Assembly (NCBI GenBank): GCA_016788685.1
Contig: JAEUSS010000214.1
Coordinates: forward strand, 1 to 11,698
Length of the DNA stretch: 11,698 nucleotides
Direction of reading: 5' to 3'
Origin: Prolixibacteraceae bacterium
Lineage (GTDB): Bacteria > Bacteroidota > Bacteroidia > Bacteroidales > Prolixibacteraceae
Under the pieces are notes generated by a model. The model saw only the letters and a list, made by a program, of their open reading frames with translations. It made no database searches and was not told where the DNA came from. A program made the translations under genes and the position numbers. This document shows, piece after piece, positions 7,896-11,698 of this stretch. Position 1 is the stretch's first letter. Every line of letters begins with the position of its first letter.

Positions 7896-9197
7896 ATGAA
7901 ATCAGCCTTACTTCTTATCAGCTGCCTGGCATTCCTTAACTTGTTCGGGCAACCCGATAAACAACAACTGGAATACGAATTATTCAACCTGCCCAACGTT
8001 TCGTTTACCAACGTCAGCAAACCCGGCGATCCGTTTCTGACCTACGATTTGTTCGTCAGACAACCCATCGACCACCAGCATCCGGAGAACGGATATTTTA
8101 ATCAGTGGGTTCAGTTGCGGCATCGGGGTTTTGATCAACCGGTAGTAATGGATACGCACGGATACGGAATGGGTCGCGGACGGAACGAAGTTGAACAAAT
8201 ACTGAATGCCAACAACATCGGCGTGGAATACCGTTTCTTCGGCAAATCAGTTCCCGATTCGCTGCAATGGGAATTCCTCACGATTGAACAGGCAACTGCC
8301 GATTTACACGCTATCAGCCTGCTCTTCAAACAGCTTTACAGAGCAAAATGGTTCAGTACCGGCATCAGCAAAGGCGGGCAGACTACGCTTTATTACAAAT
8401 ACTTTTATCCTGAAGATATTGACGTAGCGATTCCATACGTGGCTCCCATCGACAACGAACCGGAAGATAAACGAATTTACACTTTTCTGGATACGATTGG
8501 CACACCCGAATGCCGGAAGAAGATTTTTGAATTCCAGCAGTTTTTATTGAAGAATGAAGCGAAAGCCATTGAAAAGCTTGAATGGTACGCCAAAGGTGCC
8601 CAGCTTAAATTCAATTACACCGGGAGCATCGGCAAATCGTTCGAATACGCCGTTCTCGAATATTCTTTTTCGTTCTGGCAATGGGGCCGCTCCTGCGACA
8701 GCATTCCGACCAACCAAAACCTGAACGACTATCTTAATGAGCTGCTGAAAACCTCCGGCATCTCGTTCTTCTCCGATCACGACATTAAACAGTTTGCACC
8801 ACATTATTACCAGGCTGCACAAACCGGATATTACGGCTACAACATTGAGCCTTTCAGGAAATACATCAAGCATTTCACCACAAATCCGTCGGCCATTTTC
8901 CCGCCCCAGGCGGCCAAACCCAACTCATTTTCGCCTGAACTATACAGGAACTTTAAAGAGTGGCTCGACCAGAGGGGAAACAACATCCTCTACATCTATG
9001 GCGGAATCGATACCTGGTCGGCACCCCGGGTCATTGTTTCTGACCAGGTAAATTCCAAATCGTACCTGATTCCGGGCGCACATCACGGAAATGCACGCAT
9101 CAAAAATCTGCCGGAAGCGATGAAGAATGAATTTGCCCAAAAGATTAAGGAATGGACAGGAATTAACTGTCAAATGGAAGTACTAAAAAGTAAATAA
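7896..9197 (+). CDS. Exported S37/S28-like serine aminopeptidase (PS-10 type)
   Basis: A 433-residue exported alpha/beta-hydrolase resembling the S37 peptidases (Streptomyces tripeptidyl aminopeptidase type, Pfam Peptidase_S37), which trim peptides from oligopeptide N-termini. The signal peptide is residues 1-18, with cleavage probably before Q19 (NLFG|QP). The likely catalytic triad is S158 in the nucleophile elbow GISKGG (156-161), D372 in YGGIDTW (368-374) and H396 or H397 in PGAHHG (394-398). The N-terminal FVRQPIDHQHP (53-63) and the early VVMDTHGYG (83-91) fit the family. Its place is probably the periplasm. I chose the ATG at 7896; an in-frame TTG at 7881 would add five residues ahead of the signal peptide. 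The motif LISC (7-10) resembles a lipobox but sits inside the hydrophobic core. It ends just before a strong hairpin terminator. Confidence 0.88.
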   Translation: MKSALLLISCLAFLNLFGQPDKQQLEYELFNLPNVSFTNVSKPGDPFLTYDLFVRQPIDHQHPENGYFNQWVQLRHRGFDQPVVMDTHGYGMGRGRNEVEQILNANNIGVEYRFFGKSVPDSLQWEFLTIEQATADLHAISLLFKQLYRAKWFSTGISKGGQTTLYYKYFYPEDIDVAIPYVAPIDNEPEDKRIYTFLDTIGTPECRKKIFEFQQFLLKNEAKAIEKLEWYAKGAQLKFNYTGSIGKSFEYAVLEYSFSFWQWGRSCDSIPTNQNLNDYLNELLKTSGISFFSDHDIKQFAPHYYQAAQTGYYGYNIEPFRKYIKHFTTNPSAIFPPQAAKPNSFSPELYRNFKEWLDQRGNNILYIYGGIDTWSAPRVIVSDQVNSKSYLIPGAHHGNARIKNLPEAMKNEFAQKIKEWTGINCQMEVLKSK

Positions 9198-9205
9198 ATG
9201 GTCTT

Positions 9206-9261
9206 GTTACAGATCCGATGATTCAACGTCACCGGATTTGTAGCTTTTACACAACTTTTTT
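9206..9261 (+). terminator. Strong intrinsic-terminator-like hairpin after the peptidase gene
   Basis: Arms 9206-9217 and 9233-9244 form 12 consecutive pairs, including two G-T wobbles. After one A-C mismatch the stem resumes for four more pairs (9219-9222 with 9228-9231), leaving a 5-nt loop. A T-rich tail with TTTT and TTTTTT follows (9245-9261). It begins 9 nt after the stop codon. A second small dyad, CTTTTT/AAAAAG (9255-9270), overlaps the tail. Confidence 0.7.
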
Positions 9262-9276
9262 AACAAAAAGATATTT

Positions 9277-9309
9277 TTTGTAATATATCATTCCATTTTC
9301 CTATTTTTG
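9277..9309 (+). promoter_or_regulatory. Promoter of the barrel/TIG lipoprotein operon
   Basis: TTTG (9277-9280), 21 bases, then TATTTTTG (9302-9309). Both elements and the spacing match the Bacteroidota -33/-7 consensus, the best promoter in the window. Transcription would begin near 9315, leaving a leader of about 190 nt. It lies directly after the peptidase terminator, which supports an independent unit. Confidence 0.62.
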
Positions 9310-9506
9310 AATCTGAGAATACAAAATGAGGATGCCTATGAGAATATGTAAATTTCAGGAATAAGCCTGCAACGGCTGTACCCTCTCTTTCTAAAGAGCT
9401 GGGCATATTTTGAGGATCCGGGAACGCAAATACGAATCAAAGTACTGCAACAACCAGTTCCGGTTTCCTATGTTACGTAAAAAAATAATCAACGACCAAA
9501 AACCTT
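9310..9506 (+). promoter_or_regulatory. Long structured 5-prime leader of the barrel gene
   Basis: With the promoter and terminator upstream, this accounts for the 309-bp gap 9198-9506. Three successive stem-loops are visible. The first is AGCC/GGCT (9364-9377). The second is CCC-CTCTTT with AAAGAG-GGG (9381-9403; a one- against two-base internal bulge and a tight loop). The third is CCG-GAAC with GTTC-CGG (9418-9425 and 9457-9463; one bulged G, 31-nt loop). A 12-codon reading frame (9326-9364, MRMPMRICKFQE) precedes them. No T tract follows the stems, so control would more likely act on translation or stability. No known riboswitch motif is recognised. Confidence 0.4.
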
Positions 9507-10283
9507 ATGAAAAATCTGACATTAATCGTATTACTGGGACTTTCCATGGTTTCAGTTTGCTCAACGCATGCACAAGACACCCTTAAAACATGTGCAAAAA
9601 GCTGGACAGCAGAACTAAACGTTAATCCGTTCCAAGGACAAATCAGCTTTAACAATACGCTGAACCAAATCAAAGTTCGCCACTTTGTCTCCGATCAGCT
9701 GGCATACCGCCTGGCATTCAACATAAACAATATCAAAAAAGAAAATGGGCAATCTAACGTCTACGGTGCCAATCCGGTAGAGAACAGCAACGTAAGAAAA
9801 TCGACAACCTTCGGTATAAATTTTGGTTTGGAGCGGCATTTTACAGGAACACGCCGGCTCTCGCCATATCTTGGAGCTGAATTAGCCTTTGGGTATAAAG
9901 ATGCAAATGAAACCATCAGTACCAAACAATCAACAACTGAGATCGAAGGCGGATGGCAAACTCCTCAGACATTGCAGCTCAACAATGGCAACGGGATATA
10001 TAACTACATATCAGGAACGATCTATGAAGTTGGCTACCAATCTTTTGGAGCTAATTTAGTCGCTGGTTTTGACTACTACATATCGAAAAATTTCTTCTTT
10101 GGATACGAAATGCTGTTTGGGTTCAATTACACCGAGTATACAAAAGTTGAAACAACGGTGACACCTAAACCTGGACAGGGCGGCCAATCCGGTACAATTA
10201 CCAACTACCCTGACCAAACAGGCAAAGAACATTCGATCGGCCCCAGAATAATCAACGGGATTCGGTTAGGTTATACATTTTAA
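9507..10283 (+). CDS. Outer-membrane beta-barrel protein, 258 aa
   Basis: A small outer-membrane barrel of about OmpW/OmpX-like to porin-like size; no specific subfamily is recognised. The signal peptide is residues 1-22, with cleavage before Q23 (CSTHA|QD). The mature part alternates polar and hydrophobic residues in strands of 8-12 (for example TTFGINFGLERHF near 100-112, SPYLGAELAFGY near 118-129, SFGANLVAGFDYYI near 178-191, NFFFGYEMLFGFNY near 194-207). Loops are Asn/Thr/Gly-rich, including a PGQGGQSG stretch near 222-229. It ends in GYTF with the terminal aromatic used by the BAM machinery. The ATG follows AAAACCTT, with no Shine-Dalgarno site. Eleven bases separate it from the TIG lipoprotein gene, so the two are almost certainly cotranscribed and may form a complex (inference). 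Confidence 0.85.
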   Translation: MKNLTLIVLLGLSMVSVCSTHAQDTLKTCAKSWTAELNVNPFQGQISFNNTLNQIKVRHFVSDQLAYRLAFNINNIKKENGQSNVYGANPVENSNVRKSTTFGINFGLERHFTGTRRLSPYLGAELAFGYKDANETISTKQSTTEIEGGWQTPQTLQLNNGNGIYNYISGTIYEVGYQSFGANLVAGFDYYISKNFFFGYEMLFGFNYTEYTKVETTVTPKPGQGGQSGTITNYPDQTGKEHSIGPRIINGIRLGYTF

Positions 10284-10294
10284 TTCGATGACAT

Positions 10295-11698
10295 ATGCCA
10301 ACAAAAATTATATTATCGCTCATTTTTCTGACGATTCTTTTTGCGTGTAAGGAAGAGGCAGAAACTGATCCCCGGATAGAAACATCAGTTGTGAAATCTC
10401 CGGCTTCGCATACCTGTTATGCAAAAGCAACTGTTATCGAAAAAGGCAGTTACGAGTTGATTGATTATGGTTTCGTATATTCACCATACAACGGAAATTT
10501 CGGAATAGAGAGCGGCGCGCCCAAAATTTCACTTGGAACAATCCCTATGGTTGCCGACACGTTCTCTACTTCATTCGCACTGGGTGAAGGGAGTAACTAT
10601 TCCACTACCTATTATGTGAGAGCATATTATACAAATAAAAAAGGTACAGTATACGGATCTGCGCTTGTTATAAAGCCTCTTATTATGTCGATTGTTTCGG
10701 TCATACCAAATGCCGGGAAGGCTGGCGACAGAATAATCATTACAGGCAGCAACTTCGGTAAAAAACCAACAGATAATGTCGTAAAATTTAACAACATCGT
10801 TGCCAGTGTTATTGAAGCTTCAAGTACCAGCCTGACAGTAGAAGTACCAACCGGTATTGTTCCTGAGTATTACAATGCAAACGTCTTAATTACAGTTAAG
10901 GTCGGAGGTATAACTTTTAATTGGAATGGATTTACGTTAAGCCCGGCCGTTACTGGATTCTCTCCAACTTCGGGTACTTTTGGGACTATAGTGAAGATTA
11001 CAGGATCAAATTTGTACGATACACAAATTAAGCTCAACAATACGGTATATTATACCAACTATAACAACAGCAATTCAATTCAGTTTAACATTCCGAATAA
11101 CATCAAAAACTCAAAAATTTCGATATCGATTGTTAAAAACGGAGTTGAAACTGCTATTCCCGGAGAGTTTACAATGACCCCCTGTTCAATCTCATCAGTA
11201 TCTCCCGCCAAGGCCATTACCGGCACGCAGGTTACGATAACAGGAGGAGGTTTCAATCCTGATTCGTATAGCAATATCATTAAAATTGGGGGAGAAAAAA
11301 TTACAAACTATTGGATCGCAAATACTGGCTCCATAAACATGATCATTCCTGAAACATTGAAATCAGGAACTTACGACATAACGATAAACAATGGGATTGA
11401 AGATGCCGTATTTCCCAAAGCCTTCACGGTTATACAACCACAACTTACCGGCTTTTCGCCTGCTTCGGGCCAATACGGTTCTGATATAACAATTTTCGGA
11501 AAGAATTTATCTACTCTGCAATACATTGGATTTGGGAAAGTTGGTTATCAGACTTCCAGAGCTGAAATCATCTCCCGGGATTCGCTCCAGATTGTCGTCA
11601 AAGTTCCGACCAATATAGCCACCGGGAGCACAAAGATATGGGCAACTGTTGGAAATCAGAATATCACTTGCACCGACGAATTTACCATTTTGCCTCCT
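10295..11698 (+). CDS. IPT/TIG-repeat surface lipoprotein (incomplete at right edge)
   Basis: The frame is open from the ATG at 10295 to the last base: 468 codons and no stop, so the C-terminus is missing. Residues 1-17 are a lipoprotein signal with lipobox LFAC and lipidated C18. The following KEE fits the K-(D/E)2 export signal that sends Bacteroidota lipoproteins to the cell surface. Residues about 25-128 resemble the beta-sandwich module common in this phylum (YGFVYS at 58-63, TYYVRAYY at 105-112). Four IPT/TIG immunoglobulin-like repeats of about 84 residues follow at roughly 133-218, 219-297, 298-382 and 383-466, each opening with a P-x-x-G turn and a TG-x-x-(F/L) strand motif. Such stalks usually present a distal binding or beta-propeller domain; that part would lie outside the window. 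Likely role: adhesion or glycan binding with the adjacent barrel. GC is low (17 of 60 bases in 11041-11100). Confidence 0.85.
   Translation, partial: MPTKIILSLIFLTILFACKEEAETDPRIETSVVKSPASHTCYAKATVIEKGSYELIDYGFVYSPYNGNFGIESGAPKISLGTIPMVADTFSTSFALGEGSNYSTTYYVRAYYTNKKGTVYGSALVIKPLIMSIVSVIPNAGKAGDRIIITGSNFGKKPTDNVVKFNNIVASVIEASSTSLTVEVPTGIVPEYYNANVLITVKVGGITFNWNGFTLSPAVTGFSPTSGTFGTIVKITGSNLYDTQIKLNNTVYYTNYNNSNSIQFNIPNNIKNSKISISIVKNGVETAIPGEFTMTPCSISSVSPAKAITGTQVTITGGGFNPDSYSNIIKIGGEKITNYWIANTGSINMIIPETLKSGTYDITINNGIEDAVFPKAFTVIQPQLTGFSPASGQYGSDITIFGKNLSTLQYIGFGKVGYQTSRAEIISRDSLQIVVKVPTNIATGSTKIWATVGNQNITCTDEFTILPP

Noticed and set aside
7914..7925. Lipobox LISC in the peptidase signal peptide.
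   Set aside because: The hydrophobic core continues for eight residues after the Cys and ends in LFG|Q, so signal peptidase I cleavage is more likely.
9255..9270. CTTTTT-TAAC-AAAAAG as an invertible-promoter repeat.
   Set aside because: It is a single local hairpin without a distant inverted partner or a nearby recombinase gene.
9418..9433. GGGAACGCAAA resembles the GGGACGCAAAGCC segment of c-di-GMP-I (GEMM) riboswitches.
   Set aside because: The partner segment before the first stem and the downstream conserved stem are absent; the similarity is only about ten bases.
10288..10350. ATG at 10288 as the start of the TIG lipoprotein.
   Set aside because: It is in another frame and meets a stop after 20 codons; the ATG at 10295 opens the long frame with a signal peptide.
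1..11698. Search for tRNA, rRNA, CRISPR arrays, transposases, integrases and phage genes.
   Set aside because: None seen on either strand by reading; spacers are short and show no repeated units of CRISPR type.

Overview
The window looks like chromosomal DNA from a Bacteroidota species, probably an anaerobic or facultative member of a Bacteroidales/Marinilabiliales-type lineage. The genus cannot be fixed from the sequence alone. Supporting signs are: a TonB-dependent receptor with an N-terminal CarboxypepD_reg-like domain; exports cleaved at A|Q-type sites; a lipoprotein with a CKEE start, as in Bacteroidota surface lipoproteins; several TAnnTTTG -7 boxes; few strong Shine-Dalgarno sites; and an oxygen-sensitive anaerobic sulfatase-maturating enzyme.

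Layout. 1-801 (+) is the C-terminal third of uvrA, open to the left. It converges, with a 2-base gap, on a leftward group: an uncharacterised 143-aa helical protein (2532-2963), an anSME-type radical SAM/SPASM enzyme (1264-2469) and a YjbQ/UPF0047 protein (804-1214). A 214-bp divergent region (2964-3177) separates this group from a rightward series: an 806-aa TonB-dependent receptor (3178-5598), a 675-aa DUF255/YyaL thioredoxin-fold protein (5683-7710) and an exported S37/S28-like serine peptidase (7896-9197). A long hairpin with a T-rich tail (9206-9261) closes the peptidase unit. A new promoter (9277-9309) and a roughly 190-nt structured leader then precede an outer-membrane beta-barrel protein (9507-10283). 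Eleven bases later comes an IPT/TIG-repeat lipoprotein (10295 to the right edge, incomplete).

How the genes fit together. The left half is mostly housekeeping or standalone enzymes, and no single pathway links uvrA, yjbQ, anSME and DUF255. The exported proteins (TonB receptor, peptidase, barrel, TIG lipoprotein) concern the envelope. The receptor has no SusD partner here, so this is not a classical polysaccharide-utilisation locus. The most system-like unit is the barrel plus TIG lipoprotein pair at the right edge. It has its own promoter, a folded leader and visibly lower GC than the rest, and reads as a candidate surface-display or adhesion/glycan-binding operon whose remainder lies outside the window. 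I see no tRNA, rRNA, CRISPR array, transposase or phage gene.
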